NCBI GenBank assembly: GCA_046329815.1
Contig: JAXLTY010000001.1
Location: forward strand, 1,736,001-1,800,000
Source: JADJSS01 sp046329815
Lineage (GTDB): Bacteria; Bacteroidota; Bacteroidia; Chitinophagales; JADIYW01
Direction: 5' to 3'
DNA: 64,000 bases
Positions 57,801-64,000 of this stretch are shown piece after piece. The notes under the pieces were generated by a model that saw nothing but the letters and a program-made list of their open reading frames with translations, was not told the origin of the DNA and ran no database searches. The first letter of the stretch is position 1, and every line of letters begins with the position of its first letter. A program made the translations under genes and the position numbers.

Positions 57801-60800
57801 AGTAATAAATGTAGGCGGAGTAAATGATCCACCTGTGGTACCGGATACGATAGTAACAACACCAGAGGACACACCAATCAGCGTATGTTTACCAATTACA
57901 GATCCTGATTTTGGAGACAGTTGGACAGTAAGTGTATGTGGTGGACCGATCAACGGAACACTGACAAGTGGGCCGAGTGTAACAGGCACACAAGTATGTT
58001 TAACCTATGCACCGAATGCGAACTGGAATGGAACGGACAGCATATGTTTGATCACATGTGATCTGGGTGGTTTATGTGACACATCAAAAGTAACGATAGT
58101 AGTAACACCTGTAAATGACTTACCAATAGCGGAAGCAGATGATGCGACAGTACCTGAAGACGGCAGTGTAACAGTAGCAGTATTGACGAATGATACGTTT
58201 GGCGGCGACGGACCGAGCACAGGCACGATCACAGTAACCCAACAACCATCTAATGGAACGGCGACAGTAGATGATGGCGGTACGCCGAATGATCCGACAG
58301 ATGATCAGATCATCTATACACCGAATCCAGACTTTAATGGCAGTGATAATATTATCTATGAGATCTGTGACAGCAATGGAGATTGTGATACAGCGATAGT
58401 AAGAGTAACGGTAACACCGGTAAATGACTTACCATTAGCGGAAGCAGATGATACGACAGTACCGGAAGACGGCAGTGTAACGGTACCGGTATTGACGAAT
58501 GATACGTTTGGTGGCGACGGTCCGAGCACAGGAACCATAACGATAGTAACAGGACCAACAAATGGCACATCAAGTGTGGATGATGGCGGTACACCGAATG
58601 ATCCGACAGACGATCAGATCATCTATACACCGAATGCTGACTATAACGGAGCGGACAATATAATTTATGAGATTTGTGACAGCAATGGCGATTGTGATAC
58701 AGCGATAGTAAGAGTAACGGTAACACCGGTAAATGACTTACCGACGGCGAATGCAAATACAGGAAGTACACCTGAAGATGCACCTGTCACGATACCAGTA
58801 TTAAATAATGATACATTTGGCGGAGACGGTCCATCAACAGGCACGATCACAGTAACCCAACAACCATCGAATGGAACGGCGACAGTAGATGATGGCGGCA
58901 CACCAACAGATCCTACAGATGATCAGGTTGTCTATACACCAAATACAGGATATAATGGATTAGACAGTTTGATCTATGAGATCTGTGATGCGAATGGCGA
59001 TTGTGATACTGCATTAGTAGTAATAAATGTAGGCGGAGTAAATGATCCACCTGTGGTACCGGATACGATAGTAACAACACCAGAAGATACACCAATCACC
59101 GTATGTTTACCAATTACAGATCCTGATTTTGGAGACAGTTGGACAGTAAGTGTATGTGGTGGACCGATCAACGGAACACTGACAAGTGGGCCGAGTGTAA
59201 CAGGCGCACAAGTATGTTTAACCTATGCACCGAATGCGAACTGGAATGGAACGGACAGCATATGTTTGATCACATGTGATCTGGGTGGTTTATGTGACAC
59301 ATCAAAAGTAACGATAGTAGTACCACCTGTAAATGATCCACCTGTAGTACCAGATACAACGGTAACGGTACCAGAAGACAGTACGATCACCGTATGTTTA
59401 CCAATTACAGACATTGACGTAAACGATACGCATATATCGACGGTAGCATGCGGACCAAACCATGGTACAATCAGTGGACCTGTAGTAAGCGGTAACAGTG
59501 TATGTGTAACCTATACACCAAATGCGAACTACAATGGAACAGACAGTATTTGTGTGGTAGTATGTGACAATGGCGGCTTATGCGATACAGGCATTATCCA
59601 TATTATCATACCACCTGTAAATGATCCACCAGTGGTACCAGATACAACGGTAACGGTACCAGAAGACAGTACGATCACCGTATGTTTACCGATTACAGAC
59701 ATTGATGTAAACGATACGCATACAGCGACAGTAGCATGCGGACCAAACCATGGTACAATCAGCGGACCTGTAGTAAGCGGTAACAGTGTATGTGTAACCT
59801 ATACGCCAAATCCGAACTACAATGGAACAGACAGTATTTGTGTGGTAGTATGTGACAATGGTGGCTTATGCGATACTGGCATTATCCATATCATCATACC
59901 ACCTGTAAATGATCCACCTGTAGTACCAGATACAACGGTAACGGTACCTGAAGACAGTACAATCACCGTATGTTTACCTATCATAGATATCGATGGCCAA
60001 CCACCATTTACAGTAACAAACTTAAATTGTACATCTAACGGTACAGGAACTCCTGTAATAAATGGAACTAGTGTATGTGTAACATACACACCAAATCCAG
60101 ATTACAATGGTACGGATAGTGTATGTTTTGTAGTGTGCGATTCAGCAGGATTATGTGATACAGCTAAAGTTGTTATTATAATTATACCTACACCTGAAGA
60201 TACAACCAGAGATACGGTACCTGTTAGAGAAATCATAACAATTTGTGATCTTTTACCGGCTGATCCAACTCATATTAAAGTAACTGGTTGCGATGGTCAG
60301 ACAGTAAATGAGACAACAGATTTAGGTACATGGTCGATTGATCCAGTAACAAAATGCCTGGTTTATACAGCAGGACCTGTAAAAGGCAATGATACATTAT
60401 GTATAAAAGTTTGTGATACCTTAAGAGATATATGTAAAGATATTCCGGTCATAATAACTATTACAGGTTTACCACCGATTGCTGTTAATGATACTGTAGT
60501 TACTGAAGTAAATACACCTGTTATAATACCGGTATTAAATAATGATATTAAAACAGACGATGATCCATTGACATTGTGTGGCACCTCAATTAGTGATGTT
60601 ATTGTAACACCACCGGTAAATGGTACTGTAATAATAAACAATGACGGCACAATTACCTATACTCCAAATAATGGTTCTACTGCGTCAGATAGCTTCCAGT
60701 ACAAAATATGTGATCCGGAAGGAACCAGCATTGCATGGGTATTTATCAGTATTCCGGACGATTGTGGCTTACCGACGGTAGTTACGTCGAATGGAGATGG

Positions 60801-61038
60801 TATCAATGATTACTTTTATATACCGTGTCCTACGCAGAGTGCTGTAGAGTTTGATGTGTTTAACCGCTGGGGCATTGAGGTTTACAGAAGTACGAATTAT
60901 GGAGTGAACGGAGATTACTTCAATGGGACGTATAAAGGCTCACCGTTACCGGATGGCACGTACTACTATGTTATTAAGTATATTAACGACAAAGGCGAGC
61001 TGATCAATAAAGCGAGCTACTTAACGTTACACCGATAA
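48874..61038 (+). CDS. giant type IX-secreted adhesin 2
   Basis: 4,054 residues from the ATG at 48874, which gives a signal peptide (MKKILMTLLVMLALCF...IKA); an in-frame ATG at 48748 would add 42 residues and bury it. The N-terminal 500 residues are an unrecognised beta-rich region (LSGSFLGCSQDNRIYFNIKD; segments like NGDYWIEIFQSADGG). Next comes an SdrD/SpaA-like B domain (GCVSLSGTVWNDLNNSAAGT to about residue 640). About 31 cadherin-like modules (50,790-60,180) follow, then two diverged modules and the type-B sorting domain. The Asp-rich loops DDGGTPNDPTDDQIIYTPN recur in most modules and suggest calcium-stiffened rods. The gene is intact, unlike adhesin 1. Its sorting domain and the following genes appear identical to those of locus 1. 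Confidence 0.92.
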   Translation: MKKILMTLLVMLALCFTKNEIKAEGTATVAPNQANLTALALLPDRLSGSFLGCSQDNRIYFNIKDFTTENLYYGFNWQDYGGGASINNMYMRIFNPSGIQVGSTIHLPNAAGAGFISTHPQALAGPNIGGLVPAGYTPLTFTPTVNGDYWIEIFQSADGGLTQDNTAGVWSQSSYFDLTVATATNTRYNGRIHCDKWSYVAILPSTGSPVFGTAITGSSEPVHYAYTPDQVVMRLDFEVGFAPIAYNLAVNSYGVRDSQNNFTVTRRSINSANSPSLTNGYKIFLNIPDSTLYPFAAVPNNPTLLSPLMLECSPPYNIRYTIPQNGDVQLLFDINGVPGYQSGTRDRLIEQFNKTAGFNTYAWDGLDGLGGVVTSGTPLTIGSDLLVGRFNVPIYDAELNKGGFKITTERPIVIPNTRIFWDDSTSLPNVGASCGSATDNQNNTTGRGINNSLIGSVIPAHAWSGNGNAAQVIPAPAVGTNETDNLQCSDFGNVRVINSWGWGVKTSATFNLAMGCVSLSGTVWNDLNNSAAGTFSNIFTVGETGTNGGGLFAVLVDPGTGLVLANVPVNADGTYTINNIPATGANFPLLLSTTAGTVGSLPPTAGINSGWSNTSPVQRTVSTSGISISGLDFGILQNVPTANRDLATTLEDAPVTISVLTNDTFGPDGAGTGAITITDNANHGSAIVNDSGTPNDPTDDQIVYTPNANYNGNDTLIYQICDANGDCDTAVVYITINPVNDPPVAVRDLSSTNEDTPVTIPILTNDTDIDGGIDNTSVTITDQPNHGSVIVNPGGTITYTPNPNYNGNDTLIYQVCDLGTPLPRLCDTVIVYITINPVNDLPLAEADDATVPEDGSVTVPVLTNDTFGGDGPSTGTITVTQQPSNGTATVDDGGTPNDPTDDQIIYTPNPDFNGSDNIIYEICDSNGDCDTAIVRVTVTPVNDLPIAEADDATVPEDGSVTVAVLTNDTFGGDGPSTGTITVTQQPSYGTATVDDGGTPNDPTDDQIIYIPNPDFNGSDNIIYEICDSNGDCDTAIVRVTVTPVNDLPIAEADDATVPEDGSVTVAVLTNDTFGGDGPSTGTITVTQQPSNGTATVDDGGTPNDPTDDQIIYTPNADYNGSDQIIYEICDSNGDCDTAIVRVTVTPVNDLPLAEADDATVPEDGSVTVSVLTNDTFGGDGPSTGTVTIVTGPTNGTATVDDGGTPNDPTDDQIIYTPNPDFNGSDNIIYEICDSNGDCDTAIVRVTVTPVNDLPLAEADEATVPEDGSVTVPVLTNDTFGGDGPSTGTITIVTGPTNGTSSVDDGGTPNDPTDDQIIYTPNPDFNGSDNIIYEICDSNGDCDTAIVRVTVTPVNDLPIAEADDTTVPEDGSVTVSVLTNDTFGGDGPSTGTITVTQQPSNGTATVDDGGTPNDPTDDQIIYTPNADYNGSDQIIYEICDSNGDCDTAIVRVTVTPVNDLPIAEADEATVPEDGSVTVPVLTNDTFGGDGPSTGTITITQQPTNGTATVDDGGTPNDPTDDQIIYTPNADYNGADQIIYEICDSNGDCDTAIVRVTVTPVNDLPIAEADDATVPEDGSVTVAVLTNDTFGGDGPSTGTITIVTGPTNGTSSVDDGGTPNDPTDDQIIYTPNPDFNGSDNIIYEICDSNGDCDTAIVRVTVTPVNDLPLAEADDTTVPEDGSVTVPVLTNDTFGGDGPSTGTITIVTGPTNGTSSVDDGGTPNDPTDDQIIYTPNADYNGADNIIYEICDSNGDCDTAIVRVTVTPVNDLPTANANTGSTPEDAPVTIPVLNNDTFGGDGPSTGTITVTQQPSNGTATVDDGGTPTDPTDDQVVYTPNTGYNGLDSLIYEICDANGDCDTALVVINVGGVNDPPVVPDTIVTTPEDTPISVCLPITDPDFGDSWTVSVCGGPINGTLTSGPSVTGTQVCLTYAPNANWNGTDSICLITCDLGGLCDTSKVTIVVTPVNDLPIAEADEATVPEDGSVTVSVLTNDTFGGDGPSTGTITVTQQPTNGTATVDDGGTPNDPTDDQIIYIPNPDFNGSDNIIYEICDSNGDCDTAIVRVTLTPVNDLPLAEADDATVPEDGSVTVAVLTNDTFGGDGPSTGTITITQQPSNGTATVDDSGTPNDPTDDQVVYTPNADYNGSDQIIYEICDSNGDCDTAIVRVTVTPVNDLPLAEADEATVPEDGSVTVAVLTNDTFGGDGPSTGTITVTQQPSNGTATVDDGGTPNDPTDDQIIYTPNTGYNGLDSLIYEICDANGDCDTALVVINVGGVNDPPVVPDTIVTTPEDTPISVCLPITDPDFGDSWTVSVCGGPINGTLTSGPNVTGTQVCLTYAPNANWNGTDSICLITCDLGGLCDTSKVTIVVTPVNDLPIAEADEATVPEDGSVTVSVLTNDTFGGDGPSTGTITVTQQPTNGTATVDDGGTPNDPTDDQIIYIPNPDFNGSDNIIYEICDSNGDCDTAIVRVTLTPVNDLPLAEADDATVPEDGSVTVAVLTNDTFGGDGPSTGTITITQQPSNGTATVDDSGTPNDPTDDQVVYTPNADYNGSDQIIYEICDSNGDCDTAIVRVTVTPVNDLPLAEADEATVPEDGSVTVAVLTNDTFGGDGPSTGTITVTQQPSNGTATVDDGGTPNDPTDDQIIYTPNTGYNGLDSLIYEICDANGDCDTALVVINVGGVNDPPVVPDTIVTTPEDTPISVCLPITDPDFGDSWTVSVCGGPINGTLTSGPNVTGTQVCLTYAPNANWNGTDSICLITCDLGGLCDTSKVTIVVTPVNDLPIAEADDATVPEDGSVTVPVLTNDTFGGDGPSTGTITIVTGPTNGTSSVDDGGTPNDPTDDQIIYTPNADYNGADNIIYEICDSNGDCDTAIVRVTVTPVNDLPTANANTGSTPEDAPVTIPVLNNDTFGGDGPSTGTITVTQQPSNGTATVDDGGTPTDPTDDQVVYTPNTGYNGLDSLIYEICDANGDCDTALVVINVGGVNDPPVVPDTIVTTPEDTPISVCLPITDPDFGDSWTVSVCGGPINGTLTSGPSVTGTQVCLTYAPNANWNGTDSICLITCDLGGLCDTSKVTIVVTPVNDLPIAEADDATVPEDGSVTVAVLTNDTFGGDGPSTGTITVTQQPSNGTATVDDGGTPNDPTDDQIIYTPNPDFNGSDNIIYEICDSNGDCDTAIVRVTVTPVNDLPLAEADDTTVPEDGSVTVPVLTNDTFGGDGPSTGTITIVTGPTNGTSSVDDGGTPNDPTDDQIIYTPNADYNGADNIIYEICDSNGDCDTAIVRVTVTPVNDLPTANANTGSTPEDAPVTIPVLNNDTFGGDGPSTGTITVTQQPSNGTATVDDGGTPTDPTDDQVVYTPNTGYNGLDSLIYEICDANGDCDTALVVINVGGVNDPPVVPDTIVTTPEDTPITVCLPITDPDFGDSWTVSVCGGPINGTLTSGPSVTGAQVCLTYAPNANWNGTDSICLITCDLGGLCDTSKVTIVVPPVNDPPVVPDTTVTVPEDSTITVCLPITDIDVNDTHISTVACGPNHGTISGPVVSGNSVCVTYTPNANYNGTDSICVVVCDNGGLCDTGIIHIIIPPVNDPPVVPDTTVTVPEDSTITVCLPITDIDVNDTHTATVACGPNHGTISGPVVSGNSVCVTYTPNPNYNGTDSICVVVCDNGGLCDTGIIHIIIPPVNDPPVVPDTTVTVPEDSTITVCLPIIDIDGQPPFTVTNLNCTSNGTGTPVINGTSVCVTYTPNPDYNGTDSVCFVVCDSAGLCDTAKVVIIIIPTPEDTTRDTVPVREIITICDLLPADPTHIKVTGCDGQTVNETTDLGTWSIDPVTKCLVYTAGPVKGNDTLCIKVCDTLRDICKDIPVIITITGLPPIAVNDTVVTEVNTPVIIPVLNNDIKTDDDPLTLCGTSISDVIVTPPVNGTVIINNDGTITYTPNNGSTASDSFQYKICDPEGTSIAWVFISIPDDCGLPTVVTSNGDGINDYFYIPCPTQSAVEFDVFNRWGIEVYRSTNYGVNGDYFNGTYKGSPLPDGTYYYVIKYINDKGELINKASYLTLHR
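50790..60180 (+). repeat. about 31 cadherin-like modules with a 1,218-base higher-order repeat
   Basis: Modules of 103 residues (309 bases) open with IAEADDATVPEDGSVTV or TANANTGSTPEDAPVTI; a 97-residue type opens with VPDTIVTTPEDTPISVC and carries four cysteines. Three 103-type plus one 97-type make a 1,218-base unit: 54765-55982 and 55983-57200 appear the same, and 57447 and 58665 are again 1,218 apart. The block TGPTNG-module, TANANTG-module, VPDTIV-module occurs three times (from about 53.87, 57.21 and 58.43 kb). Three VPDTTVTVPEDSTITVC modules end the array. Confidence 0.92.
60757..61035 (+). other. type-B type IX sorting domain of adhesin 2 (copy 2 of the shared cassette)
   Basis: Same 93 residues as at 44409-44687. 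The offset of 16,348 bases holds from here to the right edge of the window, with no difference seen on reading. Confidence 0.92.
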
Positions 61039-61055
61039 AAAATGATCAAGGCAGA

Positions 61056-61084
61056 GCGCCGGCAGCAAAGAGGACTGCCGGCGC
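61056..61084 (+). promoter_or_regulatory. GC-rich RNA hairpin between adhesin 2 and its SprF-like partner
   Basis: Second copy of the 10-base stem GCGCCGGCAG/CTGCCGGCGC with a 9-base loop, in the same place relative to the flanking genes as the copy at 44708. It lies within the duplicated block, so its presence here is not independent evidence of function. Confidence 0.6.
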
Positions 61085-61120
61085 ACAGGCCAAGGCAAAC
61101 TAATAAAAAAAGTAAAAGCG

Positions 61121-62116
61121 ATGATAAAAAGATCAGGCATCAAAGCACTCATGACTCTTATAGTATTAGGAGCGAGCATCATGTTAACGTACGGCCAGCA
61201 GGATCCGCAGTACACGCAGTTTATGTATAATAAGCTACCGCAGAATGCGGCGTATACGGGAGCGCGCGAAGTACTGAGCATAAGAATGCTGTACCGCACA
61301 CAGTGGGCAGGCGGTAAGAATGGTGGTACGTATAAAGCGCCGCAGACGGCGAGCTTCACGATCCACAGTCCGCTGAAAAATGAGCACTTCGCACTGGGTT
61401 TTTTCTATACGAATGACCGTTTGGGGCAGGAGCACAAAAACCAGTTCGATGTGACATACGCCTACAGAGTAGCACTGGGCAAGAAAGTAAAATTAAGCAT
61501 AGGCATCAATGCGGGCTTATTATGGTATAAATGGAATGCGTTAAATGAAGTAGGTAACGATCCGGGCGATCCTCTGTTAACACAAAATGTAAGCAGGATT
61601 TTACCGGATGTAGGCGCAGGTTTATATTTGTATCATCCGAACTTTTATGTAGGCGCTAGCGTACCGACCTTTATCAGAGGCGACTTGAACACGAAGAAAA
61701 GCATAGGTGAAGCAAAACGTACGGCGCATGTGGTGATCATGGCAGGCGGTGTAATACCAGCAGGCAAAGTATTAAAAATCCGTCCGCAGATCCAGTACAG
61801 ATATATCGCCAATGCGGCGCAGCAAATACCACACACGCTGGACTTTAACCTGAGCTTATTGATCTACGACAGAGTCAATATCGGCGGCCAGTACAGAACC
61901 TCATTCGGCAATAAGAGCAATGAAGTGAAACTGACCAATCCGGACAGTTTTGATGCGATGATAGAAGTATGGCCGATGAAACAGTTGATGATCGGTTATG
62001 CATATGATTATACCTTGACCAAACTGGGCAACTACAACCGTGGTAGCCACGAGGTAATACTGGGATATGATTTTGCATTTGAGAAAAAACGAGTGATCAC
62101 ACCACGTTATTTCTAA
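61121..62116 (+). CDS. PorP/SprF-family type IX outer-membrane protein, copy 2
   Basis: 331 residues, the same sequence as the copy at 44773-45768: signal peptide, QQDPQYTQFMYNKLPQNAAY start, beta-barrel strands, terminal ITPRYF. It stands 82 bases after adhesin 2. With identical sorting domains and identical partners, either copy should be able to serve either adhesin. Identity down to silent sites and the spacers points to a very recent duplication or gene conversion. Confidence 0.92.
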   Translation: MIKRSGIKALMTLIVLGASIMLTYGQQDPQYTQFMYNKLPQNAAYTGAREVLSIRMLYRTQWAGGKNGGTYKAPQTASFTIHSPLKNEHFALGFFYTNDRLGQEHKNQFDVTYAYRVALGKKVKLSIGINAGLLWYKWNALNEVGNDPGDPLLTQNVSRILPDVGAGLYLYHPNFYVGASVPTFIRGDLNTKKSIGEAKRTAHVVIMAGGVIPAGKVLKIRPQIQYRYIANAAQQIPHTLDFNLSLLIYDRVNIGGQYRTSFGNKSNEVKLTNPDSFDAMIEVWPMKQLMIGYAYDYTLTKLGNYNRGSHEVILGYDFAFEKKRVITPRYF

Positions 62117-62206
62117 GAGCAGAAATAGGAACAAAAAGAGAAAAGCAAGCAGACCCAACAGGGAAAGAAACAAAAAGAGAATAACTAGCACAACGAATAA
62201 AAAGTT

Positions 62207-64000
62207 ATGAATACCAAATCAATATCCTTAAGAGTGAGCCGATTGTTGTTACTGGCAATAGCGTTCATGTTATCATTAAGCCACGTACACGGGCAGGACA
62301 TCGAAGGCGGCGGCATCAACGGCACTGCAGTAGGCGGCCTGAGCAAGGCAGACAAGCTGTACCGTGACCTTGCGTATCATGAAGCGATACCGCTTTATGA
62401 GGCGTATATCAAGAAGCACGACAGTGCCAGAGCGATGGCACAGCTTGGAGATTGCTACCGTTTAACGTCTCGATACGATAAAGCGGAATATTGGTACAGC
62501 AAAGCGGTGGACAAAGGCGGCGTTGATGCCAAATATAAACTGTACCTGGCACAAATGCAGCAGGTGAACGGCAAGTATGAAGAAGCGGCAAAAATGTACG
62601 CGAGCTACAAACAGGCAGTACCTGAGGACAGACGCTCATCCAATGAGATGAAAGCCTGCGCGGATTACGGACAATACCTGCTTTCCAGAGATCGTTATAC
62701 GGTAAAAGACCTTGACTTCAACAGTGCAGGTTATGATTTTGGAACAGCGCTTTATAATGACGGTATCATCTACTCATCTTCAAGAGACAGCGCAAGAGCA
62801 ATCAGCCGCGAACACACATGGACGGGCACGCAGTTCTTCGATATGTTTTATGTAAAAGGCGAGAAGACAAAATTTGGTAAACCGCAACGTTTAAAAGGCG
62901 ATGCAGCTACGAAATACCACGAAGCAATCCCTACGTTTACAACAGACTTTAAGAAAGTATATTTTACAAGAAATAACTACATCAACAACAAAACAAAAAC
63001 GAGCTCGGACAAGATCATGAAGCTGAAGATCTACGAATCGGATGTTGACGGTCTGACCTGGAAGAACGACAAAGGCTTTGCGTTTAATAATGATGAGTAC
63101 AGTGTAGGTCATCCTGCTTTATCACCGGATGGCAACACACTTTATTTTGTGAGCGATATGCCAGGCGGCTACGGCGCGACGGATTTATATGTAAGCAAGA
63201 AAGAAGGCGATGCATGGGGCACACCGAAGAACCTTGGACCGGACATCAATACAGAAGGACGTGAGATGTTCCCAAGTGTAGACAAAGACGGAGAATTATA
63301 CTTTGCATCAGACGGTCATGGCGGTTTAGGCGGTCTGGATAACTTCAGAGTGAAGATTAATCCTAAGACAGGCAAGTTCGGAAAGATCAGAAATATCGGT
63401 TCACCGATCAACAGCAGCTACGATGACTTTGCAATGGTGTACGGTAAAGATAAAAGCTATGGTTACTTCACGTCAGACAGACCGGATGGTAAAGGATTGG
63501 ATGATATCTACTCGTTTACAGACGATGGTATCTATCTGGAAGGTATTGTAGTGGATGCAAAAACAGGCGAGCCGATCTGCAACAGTAAAGTAGTGATGAA
63601 CGCAAAACTGACGAGCGCAGAACAAGGCAGAACATCTACGGAATGCGATGGAGAATTTGAGTTTAATGTGATCAAAAATACAGACTACTGCTTTGTAGGC
63701 AGCGCAGACGGTTATACAACAAACAGCGATGTATGTGCAACGACCAAAGGAGTAACATCAGGTGGCAAAGTGTTTGTAAAAATACCATTGACCAAGTCAT
63801 TAGGTTATGCGATGAGCGTACAGGTATTAGGCAAAACACCGCAAGGCGACAAACCATTACCGAATGCGAAGATCTTATTATCATCACAATGTGAAGGTTG
63901 GACAAAAGCGTTTACAACGGATGAGAACGGCAAGATCTGTGAAGTGGTAAGATGCGACTGTGATTATATTATAGTGGCGAATGCGACCGGATATTTACCG
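62207..64000 (+). CDS. PorE-like TPR/PD40/OmpA protein, copy 2, cut by the window edge
   Basis: 598 codons are visible, the same as the first 598 of the gene at 45859-48195: signal peptide, TPR region, PD40 propeller and both regulatory-like domains up to IIVANATGYLP. The OmpA domain lies beyond the window. Whether the identity with locus 1 continues through the stop and terminator cannot be seen. Confidence 0.9.
   Translation, partial: MNTKSISLRVSRLLLLAIAFMLSLSHVHGQDIEGGGINGTAVGGLSKADKLYRDLAYHEAIPLYEAYIKKHDSARAMAQLGDCYRLTSRYDKAEYWYSKAVDKGGVDAKYKLYLAQMQQVNGKYEEAAKMYASYKQAVPEDRRSSNEMKACADYGQYLLSRDRYTVKDLDFNSAGYDFGTALYNDGIIYSSSRDSARAISREHTWTGTQFFDMFYVKGEKTKFGKPQRLKGDAATKYHEAIPTFTTDFKKVYFTRNNYINNKTKTSSDKIMKLKIYESDVDGLTWKNDKGFAFNNDEYSVGHPALSPDGNTLYFVSDMPGGYGATDLYVSKKEGDAWGTPKNLGPDINTEGREMFPSVDKDGELYFASDGHGGLGGLDNFRVKINPKTGKFGKIRNIGSPINSSYDDFAMVYGKDKSYGYFTSDRPDGKGLDDIYSFTDDGIYLEGIVVDAKTGEPICNSKVVMNAKLTSAEQGRTSTECDGEFEFNVIKNTDYCFVGSADGYTTNSDVCATTKGVTSGGKVFVKIPLTKSLGYAMSVQVLGKTPQGDKPLPNAKILLSSQCEGWTKAFTTDENGKICEVVRCDCDYIIVANATGYLP

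Noticed and set aside
28225..59414. Dozens of 60-80-codon minus-strand frames at regular intervals in both adhesins
   Set aside because: They recur with the period of the cadherin-like modules and are mirror frames of the coding repeats.

Overview
The window comes from an AT-rich member of the Bacteroidota, most likely of the Chitinophagaceae/Sphingobacteriales kind. Reasons: two giant surface proteins, one ending in an intact type-B (gliding-motility-associated, CHU_C-like) type IX secretion sorting domain and the other rebuilt to end in the same one; PorP/SprF-like partners; an IS982-family element; and promoter-like sites of the TTG-N19-TAnnTTTG type. No rRNA, tRNA or CRISPR was seen.

Region 1 (1-8.7 kb) is mostly on the minus strand and carries phenylalanine/tyrosine catabolism. 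hmgA, an unrecognised 218-residue gene, hpd, a MarR regulator, fahA, phhA and a 52-residue basic mini-protein are packed with gaps of 31 bases or less or with overlaps, so they look like one operon. Together they turn Phe into Tyr, and 4-hydroxyphenylpyruvate through homogentisate to fumarate and acetoacetate. The tyrosine aminotransferase and maleylacetoacetate isomerase are not in the window. A flavin reductase-like gene and a YwqK/MORN-repeat secreted protein lie downstream, and a Glu/Leu/Phe/Val dehydrogenase upstream.

Region 2 (8.8-24.4 kb) is a housekeeping and accessory mix: two adjacent PlsC-like acyltransferases, rnhB, dtd, nrdB-nrdA (class I ribonucleotide reductase), two YeeE/YedE-type membrane proteins, two hypotheticals, an IS982 copy that forms the 3' end of one hypothetical gene, a small membrane protein, a DEDDh exonuclease/GIY-YIG fusion, a sugar nucleotidyltransferase and glyA.

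Region 3 (24.4-64 kb) is the striking part: two tandem loci with the layout giant adhesin, PorP/SprF-like outer-membrane protein, PorE-like TPR/PD40/OmpA protein. Adhesin 1 (24,968-44,690) would be about 6,570 residues if intact, but a scrambled 0.3 kb of repeat fragments at 30.78-31.08 kb splits it; this is probably an assembly fault. It contains cadherin-like 318-base repeats, eight 264-base repeats, and 57 two-cysteine modules of about 51 residues ordered as seven 8-module higher-order units of about 1.22 kb. Adhesin 2 (48,874-61,038, 4,054 residues) carries about 31 Asp-rich cadherin-like modules with a 1,218-base higher-order repeat. From the first codon of the sorting domain onward the two loci appear identical base for base for at least 3.24 kb (44,409-47,652 and 60,757-64,000). 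The same secretion cassette therefore serves two unrelated passengers, which points to recent duplication or gene conversion with passenger replacement.
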